From assembly GCA_011391115.1 (NCBI GenBank), contig JAABRC010000014.1, forward strand, positions 1-17,135: DNA of 17,135 bases. Reading direction: 5' to 3'. Under the pieces are notes generated by a model. It searched no databases. It was given only the letters and a program-made list of their open reading frames with translations, and had not been told where the DNA came from. This document shows, in pieces, positions 8,076 to 14,838 of this stretch; the stretch's first letter is position 1, and each line of letters starts with the position of its first letter. This DNA is from Candidatus Egaibacter danicus (GTDB lineage: Bacteria; Pseudomonadota; Gammaproteobacteria; Burkholderiales; Burkholderiaceae). The translations under genes and the position numbers were made by a program.

Positions 8076-8975
8076 TCAGCGTTTCAGCTTGGGGTCAAAC
8101 GCATCGCGCAAGCCATCACCGAGCAAGTTGAATGCCAGTACCGTAATCAGGATAGCAAGACCCGGGAATGTCACGACCCACCAGGCACGCAACACAAATT
8201 CGCGGGCATCTGCCAGCATGGTTCCCCACTCGGGCGAGGGTGGTTGTGCACCAAGGCCCAGAAAACCCAGCGCGGCAGCGTCCAGTATGGCTGTGGAGAT
8301 GCCCAGAGAGGCCTGAACGATCAGGGGCGCCGTGCAATTGGGGAGCACTTCATTGAACATCAGTCGGAGATGGCCTGCACCATTCATGCGAGCGGCAGTT
8401 ACGTAGTCTTTTGAGGTTTCTGCAATCACGGCGGCGCGAGTGATTCGGACGTAGTGAGGCAGCACCACAATGGCTACCGCCAGCATGGCATTCATCAGAC
8501 CAGGCCCCAGGATAGCCACGATCACGATGGCAAGCAGGAGGCTTGGGAGTGTCAAAATGATGTCCATCAGCCGCATGATCCCGATTTCGTACATGCCGCG
8601 AAAGTACCCGGCCGTCAAACCCAGAATGGTGCCGACAACAACTGACAGTGCGACCACGGCAATGCCGATGACGAGAGACAATCTCGCCCCATGGATGAGT
8701 CGGGAAAGAATATCCCGTCCGATGGCGTCAGTACCCAGCGGGTATGTAGTCGAGCCGCCACTTTGCCAGAAGGGGGGCTTCAGGAAGGCGGTATTGTTGG
8801 TGAGATCCGGTGCGTGAGGCGCCAACAGGGGTGCAAACATAGCGACCAGCAACACGCCGATGACGATCACCAGACCTGCCAAGGCACCGCGGTTGGCACT
8901 GAAATAGCCCCAAAACTCGCGAAGTGGCTGAGCGGGTGCCGGCTTGACGGCCATGCTATTCAAAGCTGTACTCAT
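8076..8975 (-). CDS. dppC: dipeptide ABC transporter permease DppC
   Basis: This inner-membrane permease of 299 residues has about six hydrophobic helices. It begins with a cytoplasmic N-terminal tail and the family stretch [17 protein letters not shown]. The EAA coupling loop that docks to the ATPase is visible in [16 protein letters not shown] and the following NEVLPN. The C-terminal part has the usual [17 protein letters not shown] sequence of DppC/OppC proteins. Its ATG overlaps the dppB stop by four bases, so translation is probably coupled. It forms the membrane pore as a heterodimer with DppB. Confidence 0.95.
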   Translation of the reverse strand: MSTALNSMAVKPAPAQPLREFWGYFSANRGALAGLVIVIGVLLVAMFAPLLAPHAPDLTNNTAFLKPPFWQSGGSTTYPLGTDAIGRDILSRLIHGARLSLVIGIAVVALSVVVGTILGLTAGYFRGMYEIGIMRLMDIILTLPSLLLAIVIVAILGPGLMNAMLAVAIVVLPHYVRITRAAVIAETSKDYVTAARMNGAGHLRLMFNEVLPNCTAPLIVQASLGISTAILDAAALGFLGLGAQPPSPEWGTMLADAREFVLRAWWVVTFPGLAILITVLAFNLLGDGLRDAFDPKLKR

Positions 8976-9982
8976 CGCTGATGCCTGATGCGCGGATTGA
9001 TGATGCCGTAGGTGATGTCCACCAGCAAATTCACGACCATGACAATCACACCCAGCAGCAGCATGCCGCCTTGCAGAACCGGGTAGTCACGCCGGCTGAT
9101 CGCCTCAATGAGCCATTTGCCCACACCAGGCCAGGAGAAAATGGTTTCCGTCAGGATAGCCCCGGTAAACAGCACGCCCACCTGCAAACCGATCACCGTA
9201 ACGACCGGAATGAGTGCGTTGCGAAATGCGTGCAGTGACACCACGCGCAGATTGGACAAGCCTTTTGCGCGAGCGGTCCGGATGTAGTCTTCACCCAAGA
9301 CTTCCAGCATCGCTGAACGTGTCATGCGCGCAATGACAGCGAGCGGGTTGGTACCCAAAACGATCATCGGCAGGATCAGGTGCGATACCGTCGACCAGAA
9401 CGCGCCCTTGTCTTTGGATAGCAATGAGTCGATCAAAAGGAATCCGGTGGTGGGCTCGATAAAGTATTTGACATCGAGGCGCCCCGAAACTGGCGTGAGA
9501 TCAAGCTGAACGGAAAACAGCAATATAAGCAGCAGGCCCCACCAGAAAATGGGCATGGAATAGCCAGCGAGCGATACGCCCATCACGCCGTGATCCAGGA
9601 TTGAATTGCGTTTGACGGCGGCCAATATGCCCGCCGGTATGCCTATGATCAACGCAAACAAAATGGCGCACACCGCCAGTTCAATGGTTGCGGGAAACAG
9701 TGCCAGAAATTCACTGAGGACAGATTCATGGGTGATGATGGATTTGCCGAGATCGCCATGCAGGACCCGGCCGATGTAGATCCCGTATTGCACGATCACG
9801 GGCCGGTCCAGCCCATATTCCTTGAGCAGGGCGGCATGCCGCGTGGCATCGATGCCGCGCTCGCCAGCCAGTGTTTCAATCGGGTCGCCAGGTACCAGGC
9901 GGATCAGGAAAAAGGCAACGAGCGTCATTCCCAAAAAGGTCGGGATGATCAGACTCAAACGGGTGAGGAGGAAGCGTAGCAA
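8972..9982 (-). CDS. dppB: dipeptide ABC transporter permease DppB
   Basis: This inner-membrane permease of 336 residues is close to E. coli DppB in length. It opens with the characteristic helix LRFLLTRLSLIIPTFLG, then FFLIRLVPGDPIE. The EAA loop is in EDYIRTARAKGLSN with HAFRNALIPV, and the C-terminus has TETIFSWPGVGKWL. The start is a TTG at 9980-9982: it keeps the conserved N-terminal helix, whereas the next in-frame ATG would remove about 18 residues of it. No strong ribosome-binding site precedes it, so initiation may be weak or regulated. It is the first gene of the dppBCDFA operon. Confidence 0.93.
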   Translation of the reverse strand: MLRFLLTRLSLIIPTFLGMTLVAFFLIRLVPGDPIETLAGERGIDATRHAALLKEYGLDRPVIVQYGIYIGRVLHGDLGKSIITHESVLSEFLALFPATIELAVCAILFALIIGIPAGILAAVKRNSILDHGVMGVSLAGYSMPIFWWGLLLILLFSVQLDLTPVSGRLDVKYFIEPTTGFLLIDSLLSKDKGAFWSTVSHLILPMIVLGTNPLAVIARMTRSAMLEVLGEDYIRTARAKGLSNLRVVSLHAFRNALIPVVTVIGLQVGVLFTGAILTETIFSWPGVGKWLIEAISRRDYPVLQGGMLLLGVIVMVVNLLVDITYGIINPRIRHQR

Positions 9983-10057
9983 AGTGAGTATTGATCGAGT
10001 GCGCCAAGGCCGGCAAATTTGGTTTGGAGTTCTTGGATGCCTGCCTCAAGGGAACAG

Positions 10058-10086
10058 ATTCTAACCAGCATAGATGCCTGTGTTCG
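10058..10086 (-). promoter_or_regulatory. candidate dpp operon promoter
   Basis: On the minus strand a TAGAAT (10058-10063), five of six matches to the -10 consensus, lies 17 bases downstream of CGAACA (10081-10086), a poor -35. The position would give a leader of roughly 70 bases before the dppB TTG. Only the -10 element is convincing, so this is tentative. Confidence 0.3.
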
Positions 10087-10092
10087 GCAGGG

Positions 10093-10115
10093 GTCCGGGT
10101 ATTTGCTCCCCGGAC
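10093..10115. promoter_or_regulatory. inverted repeat GTCCGGG-N9-CCCGGAC upstream of dppB, candidate operator
   Basis: Perfect 7-base arms at 10093-10099 and 10109-10115 flank a 9-base AT-rich spacer. The site sits just upstream of the candidate dpp promoter and downstream of the histone gene terminator. There is no T-run after it on either strand, so it does not look like a terminator. An operator for a dimeric regulator of the dipeptide importer is the simplest reading. Confidence 0.4.
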
Positions 10116-10153
10116 AAACCCGCATCCTGATTGCCCAGCATATGAGCCGGGTC

Positions 10154-10177
10154 AAAAAAAAGCCGACTTGCGTCGGC
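10154..10177 (-). terminator. rho-independent terminator of the H1-like gene
   Basis: On the minus strand a 6-base-pair stem GCCGAC/GTCGGC with a 4-base loop (10162-10177) is followed by eight T (10154-10161). It lies 25 bases past the stop of the H1-like gene and separates that gene from the dpp operon, which is read in the same direction. Confidence 0.9.
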
Positions 10178-10202
10178 CCTTTCTGCAATCGGGACGTACC
10201 GA

Positions 10203-10652
10203 TTACTTCAAGTGCTTGCCAATCAGGCCGGCCATCTCGAACATGGACACTTGAGCCTTGTTGAAGACTTCCTTCAGCTTGGCATCAGCGTTGATCATGC
10301 GCTTGTTGACGGCGTCCTGCAGCTTGTTCTTCTTGATGTAAGTCCACAGTTTGCTAACCACTTCGGTGCGCGGCAGCGGGCTGTTACCTACAATGGAAGC
10401 CAGAGCGGCGCTAGGCGTCAGGGCCTTCATGAATGCTGCGTTGGCAGTCCGCTTTTTGGCGGGTGCTTTTTTTGCAGCTGGCTTTTTGGCCGGGGCGGCT
10501 TTCTTGGCTGCTACCTTTTTAGCGGGAGCAGCTTTCTTGGCCGGTGCAGCTTTCTTCGCTGCTACTTTCTTGGCTGGAGCAGCCTTTTTAGCCGGAGCTG
10601 CTTTCTTTGCGGGAGCAGCTTTTTTAGCCGGAGCTTTTTTTGCAGTTGCCAT
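10203..10652 (-). CDS. histone H1-like DNA-binding protein with C-terminal SWIB domain
   Basis: The 149-residue protein has two parts. Residues 1 to about 68 are a low-complexity tail of near-repeats of AAPAKK and VAAKK, strongly basic and without aromatic or acidic residues, like the C-terminal tail of eukaryotic H1 and the Bordetella/Chlamydia H1-like proteins. Residues of about 75-149 form a compact SWIB/MDM2-like domain (TPSAALASIVG, LPRTEVVSKLWTYIKKN, LQDAVNKRMINADAKLKEVF, MFEMAGLIGKHL). Such proteins are thought to bind and compact nucleoid DNA; the role of bacterial SWIB domains is unclear. ATG 10652 is chosen because it has AAGGAC eight bases upstream, and the extra 13 residues of the longer frame do not fit. 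The gene is monocistronic, with its own terminator and a likely promoter. Confidence 0.9.
   Translation of the reverse strand: MATAKKAPAKKAAPAKKAAPAKKAAPAKKVAAKKAAPAKKAAPAKKVAAKKAAPAKKPAAKKAPAKKRTANAAFMKALTPSAALASIVGNSPLPRTEVVSKLWTYIKKNKLQDAVNKRMINADAKLKEVFNKAQVSMFEMAGLIGKHLK
10450..10640 (-). repeat. tandem degenerate repeats coding for AAPAKK units
   Basis: The DNA encoding the basic tail consists of imperfect 15-18 base units (GCAGCTCC-GGCTAAAAAG type) in tandem, with mixed GCT/GCA/GCC and AAA/AAG codons. The unit boundaries vary between AAPAKK and VAAKK. Such arrays tend to change length by slippage, so tail length may differ between strains. Confidence 0.8.
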
Positions 10653-10718
10653 GATTGATTGTCCTTCTAGAAGTTGATTAATCACCAGCAAAAAACTGCT
10701 TCTTCACTGGCAAAGCGG

Positions 10719-10747
10719 ATGCTACTGGAGAAAAAGCCTGTTTCCAA
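10719..10747 (-). promoter_or_regulatory. candidate promoter of the H1-like gene
   Basis: On the minus strand TTGGAA (10742-10747) and TAGCAT (10719-10724) are separated by 17 bases, each matching the sigma-70 hexamers at four of six positions. The predicted transcript would have a leader of about 60 bases before ATG 10652, which carries a good ribosome-binding site. A-tracts flank the site. Confidence 0.38.
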
Positions 10748-10782
10748 GCGAAAAAGCATTTTTTTCACTCTGGCGTGTTGTT

Positions 10783-10808
10783 TTTTCAGTCTGTGTTTTC
10801 AGCCTGTT
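10783..10808. repeat. two tandem 13-base repeats in an A/T-tract region
   Basis: TTTTCAGTCTGTG (10783-10795) is followed directly by TTTTCAGCCTGTT (10796-10808), with two mismatches. The surrounding 10688-10812 holds several runs of four to seven A or T, suggesting bent DNA upstream of the H1-like gene. The rest of the 10653-10920 gap shows no gene. Confidence 0.5.
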
Positions 10809-10920
10809 TTCCCTCTGGAGACGCATGTTTGCGACGAACAGGGGTTCATGCAGTGCGCGAGTTGACACAGTTAACATCGCGCCATGACACACTATTTGTT
10901 CATTGAGGAGGATGACCAGC

Positions 10921-11442
10921 ATGACTTTCCAGTTCGCAACTTGTGACTTGTGTGATGCCCATCAGGACGACACCTCGGGTGATTTCCGGGTTCTTCCTCC
11001 TGCGTTTCGTGATTTTGGTGCGGTGAAGAGATTTTGCGGTCCTGTCATGACGGTGAAGTGCCATGAAGACAATTCGCTGGTCAAGGCGGCAGTGGATTCC
11101 CCCGGCTTTGTCGACGGGCCGGAAGGACGCTTTGCGAGAGTGCTGGTAGTTGACGGTGGCGGTTCGCTTCGCAGGGCATTGCTGGGCGGCAATCTCGGTG
11201 CTGCCGCAGCACGCAATGGCTGGGCCGGGGTGGTGATTGACGGTTGTGTGCGTGATGTCGCGGAACTTGCAGGTCACCCAGTTGGCATTCGCGCATTGGC
11301 AAGCATGCCGCTACCTACCCGAAAGAAAAATCAGGGCCAGTCTGGCGGCACCGTTCAGGTGCAAGGTGTCTGGGTGCGCCCGGGTGACTGGCTCTATGCT
11401 GATGAAGACGGCATGGTCGTCAGCTCTACAAGACTGGTGTAA
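10921..11442 (+). CDS. RraA-family protein with 4-hydroxy-4-methyl-2-oxoglutarate aldolase signature
   Basis: The 173-residue protein has the RraA fold signature (ATCDLCDAHQDD at the start, VLVVDGGGSLRRAL, and a C-terminal PGDWLYADEDGMVV). E. coli RraA inhibits RNase E. Related proteins are class II aldolases that split 4-hydroxy-4-methyl-2-oxoglutarate and decarboxylate oxaloacetate, and these carry G-X20-R-D-X2-E/D. Here the motif is complete: G90, R111, D112 and E115. As I recall it, E. coli RraA has R-Q in place of R-D. The name RraA alone may therefore mislead, and catalysis is likely. ATG 10921 lies nine bases after GAGGAGG (10905-10911); an ATG at 10912 directly abuts that site and is less likely. 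It stands alone, with the convergent exporter gene ending 22 bases past its stop. Confidence 0.88.
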   Translation: MTFQFATCDLCDAHQDDTSGDFRVLPPAFRDFGAVKRFCGPVMTVKCHEDNSLVKAAVDSPGFVDGPEGRFARVLVVDGGGSLRRALLGGNLGAAAARNGWAGVVIDGCVRDVAELAGHPVGIRALASMPLPTRKKNQGQSGGTVQVQGVWVRPGDWLYADEDGMVVSSTRLV

Positions 11443-11464
11443 GGTCCCCAACCAGCTTCAACGC

Positions 11465-12451
11465 TCAGGCCCCGGGTGGGGCGATGGCCCGGCTGGGCAA
11501 TGTAGCCAGAACCACTCCCAGCAGCGCAATGCCAAACGCCAGCAACTGGAGTCCGCTGAGGCTTTCGCCTAGCAGCCATACACCCGTCAGGGCCGCAGAG
11601 ACGGGCAGCATCACAGTGAAGACGCCGGCTTTGGCGGCAGGTACTGTTTTCACGCCGGTCATCCACAACCAAACGGTCCACATGCTGGCAGCCAGCGCAT
11701 AGAACACGAGCAGCAGCCAGGTACTTGCCGCAACCGAAGCAAAATCAAAATCGCTGGCGAGATAGATGCCTGCCGGCGTCATCAACACAAATCCCCAGAG
11801 GTTGATCATCGAAGAGATGCGTTTGGGGCTTAACGCGCCGGTGAGACGCTTGCCAATCACCACGTAAGCGCCTTCACACAACACGGCCCCAAACACCAGC
11901 AAATTACCCATCAGTGCTTTTTGATGAGCCAAATCGGCATCTAGACCACTATTTATATGCGTGAAGTGCTCTGACTTTGATAGCGCCATTAAGCCAATGC
12001 CGACCGCTGCGCAGGCGATGGCAGCCCAGACGCGGCGCTCGATTCGCTCACCCAGAAAGAGCCAGCCCATGATGGCCACCACGGCTGGAATGGCGGCCAG
12101 GATGACACCGGCCGACACCGCGCTGGTCATGCTCACGCCGTACAACATACAGATCGAGAACAGGAAATTACCCAGGAAGGACTCCAGGAAAACGAGCCTT
12201 TTTGTTGCGCTCGTCATCGGAGGTTCGCCAGCCGGCTTGATCAGCCAGCGTCCCATGGCGATTCCGGCGATGCCGAAGCGCAGCCATGCCAGCAAGAAGA
12301 CGGGGAGAGCGGCCACGAGGGGCTTGGACAGCGCAACGTAGGTACCAACCAGGGACATGCACAAGGCGAGACAGAGGTAGGCGATCAATCGGCTGGGTTG
12401 AGGTTTCACAGTGATGGTGGGGAGGGCAGCCTGGAGGCAAACCTCAATCAT
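11465..12451 (-). CDS. DMT superfamily (EamA) membrane exporter
   Basis: The 328-residue protein has about ten hydrophobic helices arranged as two EamA repeats. Helices one to five end near GERIERRVWAAIACAAVGIGL, and the second repeat starts at ALMGNLLVFGAVLCEGAYVVIG and ends with LGESLSGLQLLAFGIALLGVV. Proteins of this family export amino acids and other small metabolites; the substrate cannot be read from sequence. ATG 12449-12451 is the first plausible start, and an upstream extension of 36 codons lacks membrane features and enters the divergent promoter region. The ribosome-binding site is weak. It is divergent from the puuB-like gene and convergent with the RraA-family gene. A link to polyamine export is only a guess from position. 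Confidence 0.87.
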   Translation of the reverse strand: MIEVCLQAALPTITVKPQPSRLIAYLCLALCMSLVGTYVALSKPLVAALPVFLLAWLRFGIAGIAMGRWLIKPAGEPPMTSATKRLVFLESFLGNFLFSICMLYGVSMTSAVSAGVILAAIPAVVAIMGWLFLGERIERRVWAAIACAAVGIGLMALSKSEHFTHINSGLDADLAHQKALMGNLLVFGAVLCEGAYVVIGKRLTGALSPKRISSMINLWGFVLMTPAGIYLASDFDFASVAASTWLLLVFYALAASMWTVWLWMTGVKTVPAAKAGVFTVMLPVSAALTGVWLLGESLSGLQLLAFGIALLGVVLATLPSRAIAPPGA

Positions 12452-12487
12452 GCCCGACTCGCGGAGGTCATTTCGTCTTGTCGGGCA
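12451..12487. promoter_or_regulatory. inverted repeat TGCCCGAC-N21-GTCGGGCA at the exporter start codon
   Basis: Perfect 8-base arms at 12451-12458 and 12480-12487 enclose 21 bases. The left arm includes the first base of the exporter start codon, so in its mRNA leader this could fold over the ribosome-binding region. Alternatively it is a spaced operator in the 141-base divergent region shared with the puuB-like gene. Confidence 0.35.
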
Positions 12488-12592
12488 CTGGCCACGGCGT
12501 CCATGGCGGAATTGGCACCCTTGAGGTGGCTTCGGTTGAGATAACCTTGCCAGACCCATTCCACAAACGTCTTTGCAGGACGTGTCGTCATC

Positions 12593-13894
12593 ATGCTGCT
12601 TGCGTCGGATACCCAGTTAAACCAGAAGAGTTATTACGAAGCCAGCGTTGTCCGGCCGGCGGTCATGGAGCCGCTGGAAGGTGAAGTTGATGCGGATGTT
12701 GTGGTAGTGGGCGCTGGTTTTTCGGGTTTATCGGCTGCCATTGAGCTGGTGCAGCGCGGGTTTTCCGTTGTCGTTCTGGAAGCTGACCGGGTATGCAGTG
12801 GCGCGTCCGGCCGCAACGGAGGGCAAGCCATCGTGGGATTCGCCAGTGGGCAGGAGCCGTTTGAGCAACAATTGGGGCCGGCTGCCGCCCGCACGGCCTG
12901 GGACATGTCGCTGGAGGCCATTGAGCTGATGGATGAGCGAATAGCGGCGCATGCCATTGCCTGTGACCGGATCAAAGGATATCTGTACGTTGCAGACTCC
13001 GCCCGAAAGGCCCGTGCGCTGGAGGCGGACATGCAAAGCCTGGAGTCTGTGTATGGGTTGAAAACGGAATTTGCTGTGGGTGCTGACGTTCAACGTCACA
13101 TTCAAAGTAACACCTATTGCGCATCGGCTTACGAGACTGTGTCAGGGCATCTTCACCCATTGAAGTTTGGTTTGGGCCTGGCGCGGGTTGCGCTTTCGCT
13201 GGGTGTCCGAATTTATGAGCACTCTGCAGTCGTGGGTATCGCTCGGGGTCCAAATCTGGTGGCCAGCACAGCGAAGGGACAGGTTAATGCCCGGTTTGGC
13301 GTCTTGGCGGGCAACTGCACGCTGGCGGAGTATGGCCCCAAAGTGGCGCCCGAGTTGACGCCACGCATCATGCCGGTGGGCACGTATATCGTGGGAACGG
13401 CGCCGCTGGATGCCGCTTTGTGCCAGCAACTGATCCCCAGCCGGGCGGCTGTGTGCGACAACAACTTCATATTGGATTACTTTCGGTTCAGTGCAGACCA
13501 TCGCATGTTGTTTGGTGGGCGTGTGAGCTATTCGACAAAAACACCGGCCAATCTGGAAGTGGTGATGCGCAAACGCCTGGGACAGATATTTCCGGCGCTG
13601 AATGACGTAGCCATCGACTTCATCTGGGGTGGTTTCGTTGACATCAGCATGAACCGGGCGCCAGATTTTGGTCGTCTCGGGAACAACCTGTATTACCTGC
13701 AGGGTTTCAGCGGGCACGGGGTCGCTTTGACCAGTCTCGCGGGCAAACTGGTGGCCGAAGCGGTAGCCGGGCAGGCGGAGCGATTTGACGTGTTCGCAGG
13801 TTTGAAGCATCGCGAGTTCCCCGGAGGCCCCTGGCTTCGTATGCCGAGCCTGGTGTTGGGGACGCTCTATCACCGGCTGCGCGATTTGTTGTAA
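12593..13894 (+). CDS. puuB: gamma-glutamylputrescine oxidase, FAD-dependent (PuuB-like)
   Basis: The 433-residue flavoprotein of the D-amino-acid oxidase family is collinear with E. coli PuuB (about 426 residues). The FAD-binding turn GAGFSG is at 40-45, the ribose-binding acid is E63, and SGASGRNGGQ is at 69-78. Other shared landmarks are SGHLHPLK, AGNCTLAEYGPKVAPEL, LDYFRFSADHRMLFGG, YYLQGFSGHGVALTSLAG and a C-terminal FPGGPWLRMP. PuuB oxidises gamma-glutamylputrescine to the aldehyde, releasing ammonia and hydrogen peroxide. ATG 12593 is used although the ribosome-binding site is weak. The agmatinase gene follows after 11 bases, and PuuD is encoded in the same cluster, which supports this assignment over other amine or glycine oxidases. 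Confidence 0.82.
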   Translation: MLLASDTQLNQKSYYEASVVRPAVMEPLEGEVDADVVVVGAGFSGLSAAIELVQRGFSVVVLEADRVCSGASGRNGGQAIVGFASGQEPFEQQLGPAAARTAWDMSLEAIELMDERIAAHAIACDRIKGYLYVADSARKARALEADMQSLESVYGLKTEFAVGADVQRHIQSNTYCASAYETVSGHLHPLKFGLGLARVALSLGVRIYEHSAVVGIARGPNLVASTAKGQVNARFGVLAGNCTLAEYGPKVAPELTPRIMPVGTYIVGTAPLDAALCQQLIPSRAAVCDNNFILDYFRFSADHRMLFGGRVSYSTKTPANLEVVMRKRLGQIFPALNDVAIDFIWGGFVDISMNRAPDFGRLGNNLYYLQGFSGHGVALTSLAGKLVAEAVAGQAERFDVFAGLKHREFPGGPWLRMPSLVLGTLYHRLRDLL

Positions 13895-13905
13895 ACGGAC
13901 TTTTC

Positions 13906-14832
13906 ATGACCTCTTTCGCCTTTTTATCCAACAACGCTTTCATGAAAGCGCCGCCCGCCGCCTCTGGTACGCCCTTTGCAGTTGCAGGTATTGCTTGGGA
14001 CGGCTGTGTGACCAATCGTCCCGGTGCGCGGTTTGGACCGCGGGCCATTCGTGAGGCCAGCCACATGTTGTGCGATGGCATTCACCCGCATTTCAACGTC
14101 TCGCCCGAGGGTGTATTGGGCGATGCGGGCGATCTGGCGTTACCCAACACCAGCCTGGACGCGATGCGCGTCGCCATGATGCCGCAAGTCAGTGAGTTGA
14201 TACGTGCCCATCACATGGTCTGGATTGGCGGTGACCACTCCATTACCCTGCCATTGTTGCGGGCCTACAAGGCCTGGCTCGGCAAGCCGCTCGCGGTGAT
14301 CCATTTCGATGCTCACTGCGATACCTGGAAGGACCATTTTGGGGAACCCAGTGGGCATGGCACGTGGGTCTATGAAGCTATTCAGGAGGGGCTGGTCATC
14401 AAGGAATGTGTCACGCAACTCGGCATTCGTTCCAGTGGTGTTCGAGAGGCGAGAGAGTATGTTCAGGATCAGGGTGGTCAGATTTTCACGGCGCGACAGT
14501 TGCGGGGGCTCGAGAATGCCACCCAGCTTGATCCAGTGATCTCTGCCATCAAGACCAGACTGGCAGCCTACGGCGATCCGCCGGTCTACCTCAGTCTGGA
14601 TATTGATTGCCTGGATCCTGCGTTCGCTCCCGGCACTGGAACGCCGGAACCCGGGGGCATGTCCTCCAGACAGGTTTTGAGCTTGCTGGAAGAACTGGTT
14701 GACTTGCCATTTGTTGGCATGGACTGTGTTGAAGTGTCGCCACCTTATGACCATGCCGAACTCAGCAGCCTGGCTGCTGCGGCATTCGTGTGGACCTATT
14801 TATGTGGCCGCCGATTGACCTCAGGCATGTAA
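13906..14832 (+). CDS. speB: agmatinase (ureohydrolase family)
   Basis: The enzyme hydrolyses agmatine to putrescine and urea using two manganese ions. The 308-residue protein has all metal ligands in the three family motifs: H111 in GGDHS, D135/H137/D139 in HFDAHCD, and D232/D234 in SLDIDCLD, followed by APGTGTPEPGG. The N-terminal part has the family stretch RPGARFGPRAIREAS, and HGTWVYEAIQEGL lies after the second motif. Related ureohydrolases act on guanidinobutyrate or guanidinopropionate, and sequence alone does not fully exclude these. Placement 11 bases after puuB, in a cluster with puuD, favours putrescine formation. The stop lies six bases before the end of the convergent regulator gene, with no terminator between. 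Confidence 0.86.
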   Translation: MTSFAFLSNNAFMKAPPAASGTPFAVAGIAWDGCVTNRPGARFGPRAIREASHMLCDGIHPHFNVSPEGVLGDAGDLALPNTSLDAMRVAMMPQVSELIRAHHMVWIGGDHSITLPLLRAYKAWLGKPLAVIHFDAHCDTWKDHFGEPSGHGTWVYEAIQEGLVIKECVTQLGIRSSGVREAREYVQDQGGQIFTARQLRGLENATQLDPVISAIKTRLAAYGDPPVYLSLDIDCLDPAFAPGTGTPEPGGMSSRQVLSLLEELVDLPFVGMDCVEVSPPYDHAELSSLAAAAFVWTYLCGRRLTSGM

Positions 14833-14838
14833 TCTGCA

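Noticed and set aside
9991..10254. Small plus-strand open frames between dppB and the H1-like gene
   Set aside because: They run through the terminator and the inverted repeat and lack recognisable protein features.
10450..10640. Possible CRISPR array because of regular short repeats
   Set aside because: Units are contiguous and degenerate with no unique spacers, and they code for the basic protein tail.
10351..10677. Plus-strand frame with repeated FLAGAAFLAGA units, resembling a membrane repeat protein
   Set aside because: It is the antisense reading of the AAPAKK-coding repeats; the hydrophobic pattern is an artefact of those codons.
10862..10898. Perfect TTGACA (10862-10867) upstream of the RraA-family gene as a sigma-70 promoter
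   Set aside because: No acceptable -10 hexamer lies 16-18 bases downstream. The TTAACA (10871-10876) plus TATTTG (10893-10898) alternative would start transcription at or inside the ribosome-binding site.
13142..13873. 243-codon open frame on the minus strand inside the puuB-like gene
   Set aside because: It is a shadow of a gene with clear FAD-binding motifs and full collinearity to PuuB; the antisense peptide has no family features.
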